Below, piece after piece: positions 1 to 10,463 of a stretch of 64,000 bases of DNA (positions are counted from its first letter, which is position 1; every line of letters begins with the position of its first letter). Made by a program: the position numbers and the translations under genes. A model generated the notes under the pieces. That model was not told the DNA's origin and searched no databases. It worked only from the letters and a program-made list of their open reading frames with translations. The stretch covers positions 143,474,860-143,538,859 of the forward strand of contig NC_133658.1 in assembly GCF_037893015.1 (NCBI RefSeq). The letters run 5' to 3'. The DNA comes from Macrotis lagotis (Eukaryota; Chordata; Mammalia; Peramelemorphia; Peramelidae).

Positions 1-2056
1 AGTGTTTTAAGGAGGCCATAATACAAGACTCAAGAGAAGCATAAAAAGGTAAACAGGAAAGAAAAAAATCATAGAAGTCAGAAAAGTTAAACTATTTACT
101 AGGAAAATGATACTTTTAACTCAAGAAAAGAGAAAAAAGTTAATGAGGTGAATAGCAGTTTAGAAAAGGTAGATATGATAGACCTCTGGAGAAAAATGAA
201 TGGTTATAGAAAGGAATATATATTTTTCTCAGTGGTACATGGGACCTACTCAAAAATTGACAGTATTAGGGCATAAAATCCTCACAATCAAATACAAAAA
301 TGTAGAAATATTAAATGTATCCTTTTCAGAAATAATACAATAAAATAGGATGTAGATAAGGAGCATGGGAAAATAGACTAAAAATTAATTGGAAACTAAA
401 TAATTAATCCTAAAGAATGAGTGGATCAAACAGCAAATCATAGAAACAATCAATAATTTCATCAAAGAGAATGACAATAATGAACAACATACCAAAATTT
501 ATGGAATGCAGCCAAAGCTGTACTTAGGGGAAATTCAATATCTCTTTATGCTTACATGAATAAAATAGAGGAAAAAGCAAAGCAATGAACTGGGCATGCA
601 ATTTAAAAAGCCAGATAAAGAACGAATTAAAAATCTCCAAATAAAAACCAAATTAGAAATACTGAAAACTCAAAGGAGAGTTAAAATCCAAAGAAAACTA
701 CTGAACTAGTAAATAAAAAAGAGTTGGTTTATTTAAAAAAAAAAACCCACACTATAATAGATAAACCTTTGGTTAATTTGAATTTAAGGAAAGAATGAAG
801 AACAAATTACAAGCATGTAATTATGTTATAGTGTTAGGAGAAATAATCACAAAATTGATCTAAAATAGCAAATGATCAAGAATATCAAGGGGGTAGGGCG
901 GCTAGGTGGCGCAGTGGATAAAGCACCGGCCTTGGAGTGACGAGTACCTGGGTTCAAATCTGGCCTCAGACACTTAATAATTACCTAGTTGGGTGGCCTT
1001 AGGCAAGCCACTTAACCCCATTTGCCTTGCAAAAAACCTAAAAAAAAAGAATATCAAGGGGGAAAAATGCAAAAAAAAGATGGCCTAGCTGTACCAGATC
1101 TAAAACTATATTATAAAGCAGCAATCATCAAAACTTTGCCACCACGTAAGATATGCATTAGTGAATGAGCAGAATAGATTAGGCACACAGGACACAGTAT
1201 TATATGACTAGTTATCTGTTTGACAAACCCAAAGACTCCAGATTCTAGGAGAAGAACTCACTATTTGACAAAAACTGCTAGGAAAACTGGAAAGTGAAGT
1301 AGCAGAAACTAGGCATAGCAACATCTCACACCTATACTAAGATAAGATCAAAATAAATACAGGATGTAGACATAAAGGATGACACCATAAGCAAATTAGG
1401 AGAGCAAGGAATAGTTTACCTGTCAGATCTATGGAGAAGGGAAGAATTTATAAATGAACAAGAGACTGAGAACATTATGAATTACAAAATGGATAATTAT
1501 GACTGCATTAAATTAAAAAGAATTTGCAGAAAAAACTAGTGAAGCCAAGATTAGAAGGAAAGCAGAAAATTGGAAAACAATTTTTATAGTCAGTATATCT
1601 GATAAAGACCTTGTTTCTCAAATATATAGCAAACTGAGTCAAATTTATAAAAATACAAGTTATTCCCCAGTTGATAAATTGGATAAAAGGATATAAACAG
1701 GCAGTTTTCAGATGAAGAAATTAAAGCTATCTATATTAGTCATATGAAAGAAAAAGTTCTAAATAAGTATTGTTAGAGAAATGCAAATTAAAACGACTCT
1801 GAGGTCCCATTTCACACCTGTCAGATTGACTGATGTGACAGAAAAGGAAAATGATAAATGTTGGAGAAGATGTTGGGAAATTGGGACACAAATGTATTGT
1901 AGTAAGCATGGAAATATGTTTACATGATTGCACATGTATAATCTATACCAGATTGCATACCTCCTTGGGGAGAAGGGATAAAAAGTAGGGAGGAAAAAAA
2001 GAATTTGAAGCTCAAAATTTTATAAAACTATTTTACATGTAATTGAAAAAAGTTAC
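1..2056 (+). mobile_element. L1 LINE, internally deleted relic
   Basis: Position 1-60 matches the end of the marsupial L1 ORF1; the same words recur near 30020. About 190-840 resembles the ORF2 endonuclease/RT junction: frame translation gives EYIFFS and GTYSKID, which match conserved L1 motifs. After a deletion, 1063-1920 covers the ORF2 C-terminal region, and 1921-2056 is 3' UTR sequence. Stops and frameshifts run throughout, so it is dead. A young SINE interrupts it at 894-1046. Confidence 0.85.
878..1062 (+). mobile_element. Young WSINE-like SINE with perfect target-site duplication
   Basis: The element proper is 894-1046: tRNA-derived head (GGCGGCTAGGTGGCGCAGTGG), B-box-like GGTTCAAATC, and an AACCTAAAAAAAA tail. 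A 16-base duplication AAGAATATCAAGGGGG flanks it at 878-893 and 1047-1062. The perfect match and the clean tail point to a fairly recent L1-driven insertion into an older L1. Confidence 0.92.
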
Positions 2057-2062
2057 TATCTA

Positions 2063-2110
<48 letters not shown>
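2057..2110. repeat. (TATC)n/(TA)n microsatellite
   Basis: A short TATC run passes into about 22 TA dinucleotides at the tail of the L1 relic. Length is likely variable between individuals. Confidence 0.9.
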
Positions 2111-2112
<2 letters not shown>

Positions 2113-2122
2113 CATATTCAAA

Positions 2123-2685
2123 TGTTGTACCCAGAAAGCGAGTCGGAGACCAAACAAAATTAAAAGTGGATTTTTTTATTTAGCCAGAGGTTTCTAGGGG
2201 TAAAAAAAACAAATCTAACAACCCCAAGAATAGAATGAGCAAGGTTTTTATAGTATTTTGAGGGACAGGGGTATCAGGAGCAAGCAGGGTACAGAAGCAG
2301 AAATAGCAGATATATTTCCTTGTCAGACTGTTGCACACATGTGACGTAGTATAGATAGGAGGCCAATAAAGAGGGTCAGGGGTCTGCTTGTGGCACAAGA
2401 CAGTCAAGTACCAGGGAGACTTAGGTCGATGGAGTTTACTAATCTCACAGCTCCAACTGCACCTGGGGAGGGGGGAGGCAGTTTTAGGAGGGAGCAGGAA
2501 TATTGCAGAAACAGCAAAAGAACATTAGGTGAGCCTCAGATAAAATTTATGGTATATCTCGTGACTGTCAGGGTCAACTATTTGAGCCCTGTCAGTATGT
2601 TCCCAGACTTAGAGGCATTAGCCAAGCTATTTCTGGAGAGTTTCTCAGGCCCCAGAAAAGTGTCAAGTATCCCCTTTACACAGTA
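2123..2685 (-). mobile_element. Solo retroviral LTR
   Basis: Read on the minus strand this is a textbook LTR. A TATA box TATAAAAA lies at 2252-2245 and AATAAA at 2180-2175, about 65 bases downstream, which fits an R region between them. A short U5 then ends in GGTCTCCGACTCG and GGGTACAACA. No internal viral sequence flanks it on either side, so it is a recombined solo LTR. The 5' end near 2680 is approximate, and no clear target duplication was established. Confidence 0.75.
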
Positions 2686-2687
2686 TT

Positions 2688-2866
2688 AATATTGTACTTC
2701 GGGGCGGCTAGGTGGCGTAGTGGATAAAGCACAGGCCTTGGAGTCAGGAGTACCTGGGTTCAAATCCAGTCTCAGACACTTAATAATTACCTAGCTGTGT
2801 GGCCTTGGGCAAGCCACTTAACCCCATTTGCCTTGCATAAGCCTAAAAAAAAAAATATTGTACTTC
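2688..2866 (+). mobile_element. Young WSINE-like SINE with target-site duplication
   Basis: The element spans 2701-2853 with the GGCGGCTAGGTGGCGTAGTGG head and CCTAAAAAAA tail. The 13-base duplication AATATTGTACTTC stands at 2688-2700 and 2854-2866. It inserted just beside the end of the solo LTR. Confidence 0.92.
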
Positions 2867-2900
2867 AACAAACATATGCATACACATACATAAACCTATA

Positions 2901-3007
2901 GATACAGATACAGATACAGATACAGATACAGATACAGATACAGATACAGATACAGATATAGATATAGATATAGATATAGATATAGATATAGATATAGATA
3001 GATATAT
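2901..3007. repeat. (GATACA)n/(GATATA)n microsatellite
   Basis: About nine GATACA units grade into about seven GATATA units, then a GATAGATATATA end. The hexamer switch is sharp, near 2955. The serine/isoleucine-rich minus-strand ORF over it is a repeat artefact. Confidence 0.93.
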
Positions 3008-3012
3008 ACAAA

Positions 3013-3160
3013 AATGCTGAGACAACTATGGCACAGTAGATAGAATGTTGGGCCCGGAGTCAGAAGGATCTAAGTTCAAATTTGACTTCAGACTCATACT
3101 AGCAGGGTGACCTTGGGCAAATAACTTAACTTCAATTGCCTCCAAAAAATAAAATTATGT
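3013..3160 (+). mobile_element. Older tRNA-derived SINE (MIR/MAR1-like)
   Basis: Recognisable words are GGCACAGTAGATAGAATG, CCGGAGTCAGAAGGATC, and a GGGTGACCTTGGGCAAATAAC core. It is more diverged than the WSINE copies and lacks the AACCT tail. Confidence 0.75.
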
Positions 3161-3850
3161 ATTAAAATATACAAAATTATTATATTTCAATGATTTTATT
3201 ATATTAATATATCTAATAATAATATAAAATAAACTGTTATAATACATTATATACATATCTATAAACCATTAACCAACTTGATTAAAAAGAAAGAGAAAAC
3301 CAAATCTCTAGGAACAGATTATGAAAGAGAATTTAAACAATTTATTGATTTATTTAATTAAAGTTTCTAGTTTTCTTCTCCTATACTTAGGCAAAGTGTT
3401 TCTAATATTATTTTTTATTTCTCCTTCACTTGTTACAAATTCTCTTTTTTTCTTTTTTGGTACTGGTGATTTGATTTTAGTCATTTTAATCATTAACTAA
3501 TAATTTATTTTAAGCTAATTTTACATATCAATTCAATGTTTCTTAGTTTTTGATTTTATTAATTTCTTCTTTAACTTTTAGCATTTATATTTTGCTATTT
3601 AATTGAGATTTTAAAATTTGTTCATTTTCTAGTATTTTTAAATGCATTCCCAATATATTGATTTGGGTTTTTTCTTTTTCATTAAAAGATTTAGAGGCAT
3701 ACATTTTCCTCTAAGAACTGTTTTAACAGTATGCCAAAAGCATTGGAATGTTGTCTCATTGTTGTCATTAATGTTATTAACATTTTCTATTATTTCTATG
3801 ATTTGTTCTTCTACCCAAGAAACACTATTTTCTAGAACATCTTTCTTTGA
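3161..3850 (-). mobile_element. A/T-rich stretch and L1 ORF2 fragment (minus)
   Basis: 3161-3330 is very A/T-rich with small L1-like words. About 3330-3850 reads on the minus strand as the L1 region between endonuclease and reverse transcriptase. The plus strand shows the typical antisense words for the CYKANAL-like segment, with a conserved GGCATACATTTTCC. It is heavily mutated. Confidence 0.6.
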
Positions 3851-4171
3851 CTGCCACCTTCAAAAAGAGAGCTTGAATTGCCTCCCATTGGAGTCAGTCA
3901 TAGTTATCTCAGTTCCAACTCATAGTCAAGTAAAGAGATCTTTTTTTTACCCCCAGTCAGGTGGTATATGGGAGACAGTCATAGAAAACTGAAGTATATA
4001 TGGGGGATGTCATTAGACTGAGCACATTGCTCATGTTTATAAATACTAGGCTCTAGCTTCCCCATCACACCAAGAAATAGAGGATGGGAGGGAAGAAAAC
4101 AGGACCTTGCTACTTCCTGACATTACAGTAATTTGGCCAGTGCATGTCCAATTCAAATACATTTGCCCAGA
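3851..4171. other. Unassigned intergenic DNA
   Basis: No coding signal or repeat family was recognised in this 320-base stretch. One short T run is present. Confidence 0.5.
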
Positions 4172-4365
4172 TAGTGATATCCAAATATGGAGCTTTTTGC
4201 CATTTCCTTCTCCAGCTCATATATAAATAAGGAAATTGAGACAAACAGGGTGAAGTGACTGGCCCAGTATCATATGGCTTGTAAGTGTCTGAGGTCTGAT
4301 AAGAATTCAGCTCTTTCTGACTTCAGAGCCAGTCTTCTATTCACTGTACCATGTAGTTGCTCTGA
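4172..4365 (-). mobile_element. MAR1-type CORE-SINE (minus)
   Basis: The plus strand shows the reverse complement of the SINE: CCATTTCCTTCTCCAGC, a GGAAATTGAGACAAACAGGG core, GTAAGTGTCTGAGG, and an ending CACTGTACCATGTAGTTGC that is the tRNA-derived head. Confidence 0.8.
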
Positions 4366-4545
4366 TTGCCTTGCATCTAAGGCCATCTCCAGTCATCCTG
4401 ATTCATATATTTGGTCAGATGGCTACAGAGGAGAAACTAAGACTGGCGACTTAGCACAGCATCCCACCTCCAATTCAAATCCAGTTCACTTATTTGGCCT
4501 TGCATCACCTCCCTGATATGGTCTTCTTCCAGAATGAAGAACAAG
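4362..4545 (+). mobile_element. RTE-tailed SINE body (truncated)
   Basis: It shares GGCCATCTCCAGTCATCCTG, GGCGACTTAGCACAGC and a tail GAATGAAGAACAAGCATAA with the more complete copy at 37143-37470. The tRNA-like head is missing. It abuts a minus-strand MAR1 copy. Confidence 0.75.
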
Positions 4546-4684
4546 CATAAGTCAGGTATGACTGCTTCCTAAAGGAAGACTAATTTATAGATGTTCTTAC
4601 AAATTTGGGACAGATTTTGTGGGACCCTCTAGGGAAGATAAGGATTCATCAAAATGTTGCTCTATCAATAATCCCAATTTCAGC

Positions 4685-4885
4685 TCTTTCTGAGGGTGTG
4701 GTATCATGGAGCTGAAATTGGAATGAAATGACCTGGGATCAAATCTCAACTTTTGTCACTTGTTTCCTGAGTAACTTTGGGCAAATTTTTTAACCTCCTT
4801 CTGCCTCATTTTCTTCATCTGTAAAATGAGATTGGACTAAAAGACTTTTACAATCCTTTCCATCTAAAGCTATAATTCTATGTTC
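4685..4885 (+). mobile_element. MIR-type CORE-SINE
   Basis: It contains the GTGTGGTATCATGGAG head relic, GGGATCAAATC, the TTTGGGCAAATTTTTTAACC core, TCTTCATCTGTAAAATGAG and the TTGGACTAAAAGAC...CCTTTCCATCTAAAGC 3' part typical of old mammalian SINEs. Confidence 0.8.
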
Positions 4886-5526
4886 TTTGATTATTTTGTG
4901 ATTTTTCTTCCTATTTGGGGGGTTAAAGTTAGGATTAGTTATTGTGATTGCCTTTAATAACATTTACTATTATTTCTATGATTTGTTCTTTCCAGTAATA
5001 AACATTGTCTTTTTGTGTGTTTTTCTTTTGCCACCACAAGCACAAAGAGAGTTTTAGTTTTTCCCCCACCCACCCAGAGAAATTGTTCTTATTCATACTT
5101 GGTTAGTTAGGGTTAGCTCTTATGAATCTTTTGACTTTTATGTGTTCTTCATTTATATATGGGCTCACATTAGTCTGTTGAACCTTCTAGAATTTCAGTG
5201 GAATGAAGCCAAGTCTTTATATTCAGTATATATTTGTTACCTCAGATTTTTTAAGGGATCTGAGGATCCCCCATCAACCATGTTTGTGGGAATCTACACA
5301 CAAGTTATATTTTGGAAATTTTCAAAGAAAAAGCTACAGGTAAGAGAAATTAGCTAAAAGAAGCTAACCTTCTTTACGGATTCCCCTATCTCCAAGAATT
5401 AAATCCAGTTTGTGATAGTTTGAAGTCCTGGTGTTATAATTTCTCCATCTAGAATGAGATTTCTGACAACAGAGATGATGTGCCATCTAAATTTTGTACT
5501 TCAGCACTGAGCATAGTGCTCTACAC
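4886..5526. other. Unassigned A/T-rich DNA with an L1-like scrap
   Basis: About 4950-5010 repeats the words ATTATTTCTATGATTTGTTC also found in the minus L1 fragment near 3790, so a short L1 scrap is likely. The remainder, including a 71-codon ORF at 5142-5357, shows no recognised family or coding character. Confidence 0.5.
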
Positions 5527-5910
5527 ACGATATTGTTATTGTTGTGTTGTTTGTCCTTTATTCTCAAAGAGGACCATGACATCAGGGAGGTGATGCCATG
5601 ACATGCAAGTGAATTGGCTTTAAGTGAGGAAGGACTGTGTAAAGTCACCAGTCTCAATTTCTCCTCTGGAGTCATCTGAGCCTAGAACCAGATAGGGATC
5701 AGGAGAAGACTAAAAATGGCCTGGATGCAGTGGAAGACTGGTCTTTTAAGCAAGGATCTTTAACATCTCTCAGTTTGACTGAGGCAATATTGGTCCATTT
5801 ATTGATCAAGGTTAGGTAAGAAAGAGATGAGATAGTGTGGGCCTCTTTAATTTAATCCCCCACAAAAACAATCAGTATGGGAAAGGAAGATCCTCAGGTT
5901 TTCTGGACAA
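5527..5910 (-). mobile_element. RTE LINE 3' UTR / RTE-SINE tail (minus)
   Basis: The plus strand begins GTTGTTTGTCCTTTATTCTC, AGAGGACCATGACATCAGGG and GTGATGCCATGACATGCAAG, the antisense of the RTE tail. It continues through CTCAGTTTGACTGAGGCAA to about 5910, longer than the SINE tail alone. That suggests a 5'-truncated RTE LINE. Confidence 0.75.
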
Positions 5911-6154
5911 AACAGAAATTATGGCTATTTATTTCTACTCTTAGTCAAACAGTATCCAAACATTGACTAGTGGGTTTGATCTGGAATTTATTGTTGGCCA
6001 CTTGATGGTAACCAAAGTCATTTGGGGCCTGTGATTCCCAAGATAGCTTGCCAGGTTTTGGCAGGAATAAAATGTTTTGATTTACACCCAATGAGGAACT
6101 GGTAAATGTACTGAATGAACGAATGCCTCCAACCATAGCAACAAAAAAGGTTGT

Positions 6155-6300
6155 ACAATCGCAAGTCTTTGCAAGGTTCTTCCATTGTGTGACCTATAAA
6201 AAATCGTTTTAACCTCTATTGCCTCAGTTTTTTCTTCTGAAAAATGATGAGTTTGATCCTCTAGGTTCCCTTCCAACTTAATATCCATGATCTTGTGATC
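6155..6300 (+). mobile_element. MIR-type SINE 3' half
   Basis: It shows TTGTGTGACC, CTATTGCCTCAG, AAAATGATGAGTTTGATCC and CTTCCAACTTAATATCC, the usual order of a MIR 3' half. 5911-6154 upstream holds nothing recognised. Confidence 0.65.
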
Positions 6301-6381
6301 CATATCTTATTTCTGGGAAAAGATAAGGGTCTAGCTATAGAGCTTGAGTTTATGTTTAATCTTGCTACATTTAACAATGTC

Positions 6382-6536
6382 TAGGGGCAGCTAGGTGGTG
6401 TAGTGGATAAAGCACCGACCCTGGAGTCAGGAGTACCTGGGTTCAAAACCGGTCTCAGACACTTAATAATTACCTAGATGTGTGGCCTTGGGCAAGCCAC
6501 TTAACCCCACTGCCTTGCAAAAACCTAAAAAAAAAA
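6382..6536 (+). mobile_element. WSINE-like SINE
   Basis: A complete copy: GGGGCAGCTAGGTGGTGTAG head, GAGTCAGGAGTACCTGG, CACTTAATAATTACCTAG, GGCAAGCCACTTAACCCC and an AACCTAAAAAAAAAAA tail. The flanks AATGTCTA and AATGACTA may be a mutated target duplication. Confidence 0.88.
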
Positions 6537-6539
6537 ATG

Positions 6540-6910
6540 ACTAAAACTTTTTGAGGGACAGTATGGTTTAGTGGGAGAAATGCTGAATTTGGAATCGTAA
6601 GACCTGGTTTGAAATCTAGCTTTGCTATTTACTAGTTGTGTGACCTTAATGGGACAGCTAAGTGGCAGCTAGGTGGCCCAGTGGATAGAGCATGGACCCT
6701 GGAGTCAGGAGGACCTGAGTTCAAATGTGACCTCAGACACTTAATAATTGCCTAGCTGTGTGACCTTGGGCAAGTCACTCAACCCCCTTGCCTTAAGTAA
6801 ATTTTTTTTAAAAAAGGAAGTTACTGTATTTCTCTGGACGTTAGTCTCCTTATTTGTAAAATGAGGTTAATCTACAGAGACTTCTCAACTCCCTTCCATC
6901 AAAAATCCTA
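6540..6910 (+). mobile_element. MIR-type SINE split by a younger SINE
   Basis: 6540-6651 carries a MIR 5' half (GACAGTATGGTTTAGTGGG ... CTAGTTGTGTGACC). 6830-6910 carries the matching 3' half (TCTCTGGACGTTAGTCTCC, TTGTAAAATGAGG). The two halves join in register once the insertion at 6652-6826 is removed. Confidence 0.8.
6652..6826 (+). mobile_element. tRNA-derived SINE nested in a MIR
   Basis: GGCAGCTAGGTGGCCCAGTGG head, GACCTGAGTTCAAATG, TAATTGCCTAGCTGTGTGACC and a TAAGTAAATTTTTTTTAAAAAA tail. The tail differs from the AACCTAAAA type, so this is a related but distinct subfamily. The copy at 40604-40747 has the same kind of tail. Confidence 0.85.
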
Positions 6911-7109
6911 TAAAATAGATTTTTTTAATATATTTTAAAACATAAAGGTATGTTATATAAATATAATTTAAACCATAAATAAATTGATATGCTAATATAA
7001 AAAATTAAATAATGTAAATTATGAATGAGGAAAAAGTAAAAAAAAAATTCCTTTTTCTCCCAACTTCAAATTTTATGTGCCCTTTTATATTTGGGTAAAT
7101 ATTTTCTTT
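6911..7109. other. A/T-rich unassigned DNA
   Basis: Strongly A/T-rich with runs of AATATA and AAATTA words. No gene or family was recognised. Confidence 0.5.
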
Positions 7110-7525
7110 TTTCTTTTAGAAGCTATATATTGGAGGCAGAAACCTTAGAATTTCAAGGTTAGATGAGATCTCAGAAGATAATATAGTCCAACCCACAATC
7201 TGAATGGGAATTAATCCTCTCTCAAAATGTTGGCATCCAGTCTTTGTTCAAGGGTCTCTCAAGAATTAGAAGTTATTACCTCTAAAGGTAGTCCACTTCA
7301 TGGCCAGAGAGCTCTAATAGTTGCCTGGCTATCTTCTTTTTAGTCTATTGCTCCTGTATCTCTCATTTGGAGCCAAGCAAATGAAACTACTACTCCTTCC
7401 ATTGATTTCCCTTAAAAAGTAAGGCTTCTTTTCTCCAATTTCTCCAATTAATACTCAAAACCCATGATCTCAAGGCCCCTGTATTGATCATGTTTCCTCT
7501 CAGTAATGCATCCTCTGTGCTCATG
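7110..7525 (-). mobile_element. L3/CR1 LINE fragment (minus)
   Basis: The plus strand has the antisense 3' region of CR1-clade LINEs: GAGATCTCAGAAGATAATATAGTCCAACCC, split by divergence, then CATCCAGTCTTTGTTCAAGG, TATTACCTCTAAAGG and TCTATTGCTCCTG in the usual order. It is old and has no coding capacity. Confidence 0.7.
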
Positions 7526-7699
7526 GAACTTAGTTAAAGCAAGACCAGTGCAACTAGAAAAAAAGTGATTTAGGAATATCATGAACAAAATCAAAATCCC
7601 TTGGATTGGTCCCAAGGCAGGTCCTACAGTTATCTTATGAGAGTACTATTATTATATTCTTCTGTGTTTTTTGTGGGAGAATGGAGAATCTACTCAAGT

Positions 7700-7920
7700 A
7701 TGGATGTTGCTGAATCATTTTAATCATGACACACACTTTGGGGTTTTCTTAGCAATGTTACTGAAGTGGTCTTTCCTTTCCTTCTCCAACTCATTCTACA
7801 GAGTTAAACAAGGTTAAAAAGCTTGTCCAAGGTCACACAGCTAGTATCTGAGACCAAATCTGAATTCAGGTCTTCTTGACTCTGGATCTGGAATTCTAGT
7901 TCCCACCTAGTTGCCCATTA
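7700..7920 (-). mobile_element. MAR1-type CORE-SINE (minus)
   Basis: The plus strand shows GGGGTTTTCTTAGCAATG, TTCCTTCTCCAACTC, GTCCAAGGTCACACAGCTAG, GGTCTTCTTGACTC and CACCTAGTTGCCC in order. 7526-7699 next to it is unassigned. Confidence 0.85.
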
Positions 7921-9059
7921 TGAATTGCAGTGATTCAAAATACCTGATCTGCTACCCAAGTTTCTAGAGATAAAGCTTTTTGCATTTACCTGTGCCTAAC
8001 TAGGCATGGCACCTGTCACATTCAAAGCTTATTTTTTGTGGCCCTTGCTTTTGGAAAAACAGGATTACCTCCATTCCAAAATGAGGCAGAGAAAGAAGAC
8101 CTTAGGGGAGAGTTACTAAATAGAAGGAAGTTAAAAGGAAAAGGAAGTGTTTTAAATTACTCGCTACAAAACTACCATCCAACACACCAATCTACAGAAA
8201 AATGGACCCAGGAGCAGTGTGGTGAAGCAGAAAGGGCATAGATTATCTTAGGGCAATTCTGGGTCACTTAGGATATATTTTCCAATGTTATTTTGTCCTA
8301 TTTTTCACTATGTTAAGATGCAAGGGAATTTGGAATTTGAAATTGGTCTATTAATTCTATTAATTAATACACCCACAAAGATGTTGCTACTACTATTTTG
8401 AAGAAGCAATCACATTTGGAGACTTCTTCAGATTAGAGCAAGGTCTAGCATAGGGTAGTTCTGTCTGAACAAGTGCAGACTTTTATAACTATAGGATTAA
8501 AAGTAATAAGGCAAGGGTCCTGGCCCCATCTCTGCCACTAAATGACTGTATAACTTTCCCCATTATGAGTCTCAGTGACTTCCTCTATAAAATGAATTGA
8601 TCTCTTATGTCTCTTCCAAATCTAATATTCCATGATTTTTGGTTTGTTCACTACTAAACAAATACATGACTGACCAAGTTTTTCAACTTTCCAACTATGC
8701 TATTGGTCTTGCATGTACAACCCTCAGGACTGACTATAGTGAGGGAAGTTAAGTCATGTGACCATGGTCCAAAATACAATGAACCCTTACCTCCTTCATT
8801 CCAGAAGAAAGACTTCCCTTCATTATAGCCTCCACCAACTTGGGAGTTGAGTAGTTAAGGAGATGATATTTATTGAAAATAAAGTTTATAGCACCCTAGT
8901 CCTTTTTTTAATGCTATGGAAGCCAAAAATGTTAATGTGACTTTAAACAGAATAGCTTCCAGAAACAATGAGGCCAAGGACAAATGTAGAAAACTATCTT
9001 TGCTTATAATTGGAAAAGAGAAAAGAAAATATCATTAAAAAAAAAGAATGAGGTTTTTC
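7921..9059. other. Intergenic DNA, mostly unassigned
   Basis: A MIR-like piece (8490-8640, plus: TCTCTGCCACTAAATGAC, CCTCTATAAAATGAATTG) is the only clear repeat. The 67-codon ORF at 8038-8241 has no family resemblance. A/T-rich elsewhere. Confidence 0.5.
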
Positions 9060-9520
9060 TAAATTTTGTTCCAGAGCCACAGCTTAGGAAGGGCAATCAA
9101 TAAGCTAGATAGCATTCTTTGAATCTATGATATATAGGGATTAGTTGAAGGACCTGGGAATTTTTGCCCAGAGAAGACTTTAGGAAGCAAATGATAACTA
9201 TCTTTCAGCATTCAAAGGGCAAGATTCCGCTTGTTGAACTTGGCCTCATAGGACTGAACAAAGAAGAACTAGCAGAAGTTGAACAGAGGTAAAATTAGGT
9301 TTGACATTAGGGCAAAATCCAACATGATTAAAACTGTTCAAAACTGGAATGGGCTACCTCAAAAGGGAATGAACTACCCTCACTGGAGATGTTTAATCAG
9401 AGGCTGAACAACCATTTGGTGGGTATTTTGTAGAGGGATCATTCTTTTTCCAAGATGGGTTAGCCTGGATGCCCTTGAGGTACCTTTCAAATCTGAGAGT
9501 CTGTGATTCTAGGGACAGGG
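9060..9520 (+). mobile_element. L3/CR1 LINE fragment (plus)
   Basis: Sense copy of the CR1 3' region: ATTAGTTGAAGGACCTGGG, GGCCTCATAGGACTGAAC, AACTGGAATGGGCTACCTC, CTCACTGGAGATGTTTAATC and GAGGTACCTTTCAAATCTGAG. Confidence 0.75.
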
Positions 9521-10390
9521 TAAATCAAAGGAAACTGTTGGAAAGAGTATAATCAAGAAATAGAAGGCAAACTCTAAAGTCAAAAATATGGAAAAGAAAC
9601 TCTACTAGGTCTGGATAATGTATATTTAAAGAACACGGATTTGATGTTCTCTGTCTGAACTGAAACACACGGGCAGTCGGGAGTACTTCTGGAAGTTATT
9701 AATAGCAACAGATGGTCTAAGTACACAGGGTGTTCATCCATCCTGTGGTGGATCCCAAATGTTCATTCAAACCCACCCCAGTTCCCAAGCCACACTGGAA
9801 AGCCATCAAATAGAGAGGAGAATTCATTATCTTTAGAAAAATGGAAAATAGAGAGTCATGTTGTTTTGGGGAGAGGGGGAATTGGTGGGTTAAAAAAAAA
9901 TGACACTGCCATTGATTAATTGAGCAATTTTAGTTAAGTGAATATTGATACATGGCAGGAAAAGCATGAGAATAAGATGAACAAATATTGAACTTGCTAT
10001 TAACATAAGTGATAACATCAAAACATCTGGTAAAATAATGCAGATTGAAAAAACAACACTGAAATGAGATGGAATGGAAAACATCTTCACAGTATTCAAA
10101 GCTTTCATATAAGATATGGAGTATAAAAGAGAAGGGAACTGAAGGACTCCAGAGGGACACAATTTCTTCATCACTATGTTCCATATATTTTCTGGCAAAG
10201 GGTAGGTAGGTACCACTTGTCCTTTCCTGCTACAAGTTGTCTGAAGTATGCTTAACAATTCAGATACTCAGAGAATGAGTATGACAGTAACCAAAGGAAG
10301 TGTAGAAATTCCTATGTAGATGGTAAGAGGGTACTCTTTTGGCAATTTGGAGTCCTGGAGTGGATTTGAAAATTTGGTTTTTTGGTTTGT
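9521..10390. other. Repeat-poor DNA downstream of SFRP1
   Basis: No repeat family or exon was recognised. Two overlapping minus ORFs at 9890-10258 look like chance: hydrophobic, no family, and past the predicted polyadenylation site. Confidence 0.55.
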
Positions 10391-10411
10391 TGTTGTTGTT
10401 CTGAGCTTTTT

Positions 10412-10463
10412 TTTATTAAAGTAGAAATTTTCCAGTTCATAGAAATCAGTGAAAACTTTTATT
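10412..10463 (-). promoter_or_regulatory. SFRP1: Distal SFRP1 polyadenylation signals (two AATAAA)
   Basis: On the minus strand AATAAA occurs at 10463-10458 and again at 10417-10412, 46 bases further on. They lie about 3.3 kb after the stop codon, the distance expected for the main SFRP1 polyadenylation site. Cleavage would fall near 10390-10445. Which one is used cannot be told from sequence alone. Confidence 0.65.

Noticed and set aside
894-1046. tRNA gene in SINE heads (here and at other SINE copies)
   Set aside because: The heads descend from a tRNA, but the cloverleaf is not preserved and the same sequence repeats as a SINE with an A-rich tail.
2390-2689. 99-codon plus-strand ORF
   Set aside because: It lies antisense over the solo LTR and has no protein family resemblance.
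2843-3025. ORF of alternating Ser/Ile and Ser/Val, and possible CRISPR-like repeat
   Set aside because: It is a hexamer microsatellite (GATACA/GATATA) without spacers.
9890-10258. 122-codon minus ORF just past SFRP1
   Set aside because: Past the predicted polyadenylation site, hydrophobic, no recognisable family, no splice context. Chance in A/T-rich DNA.
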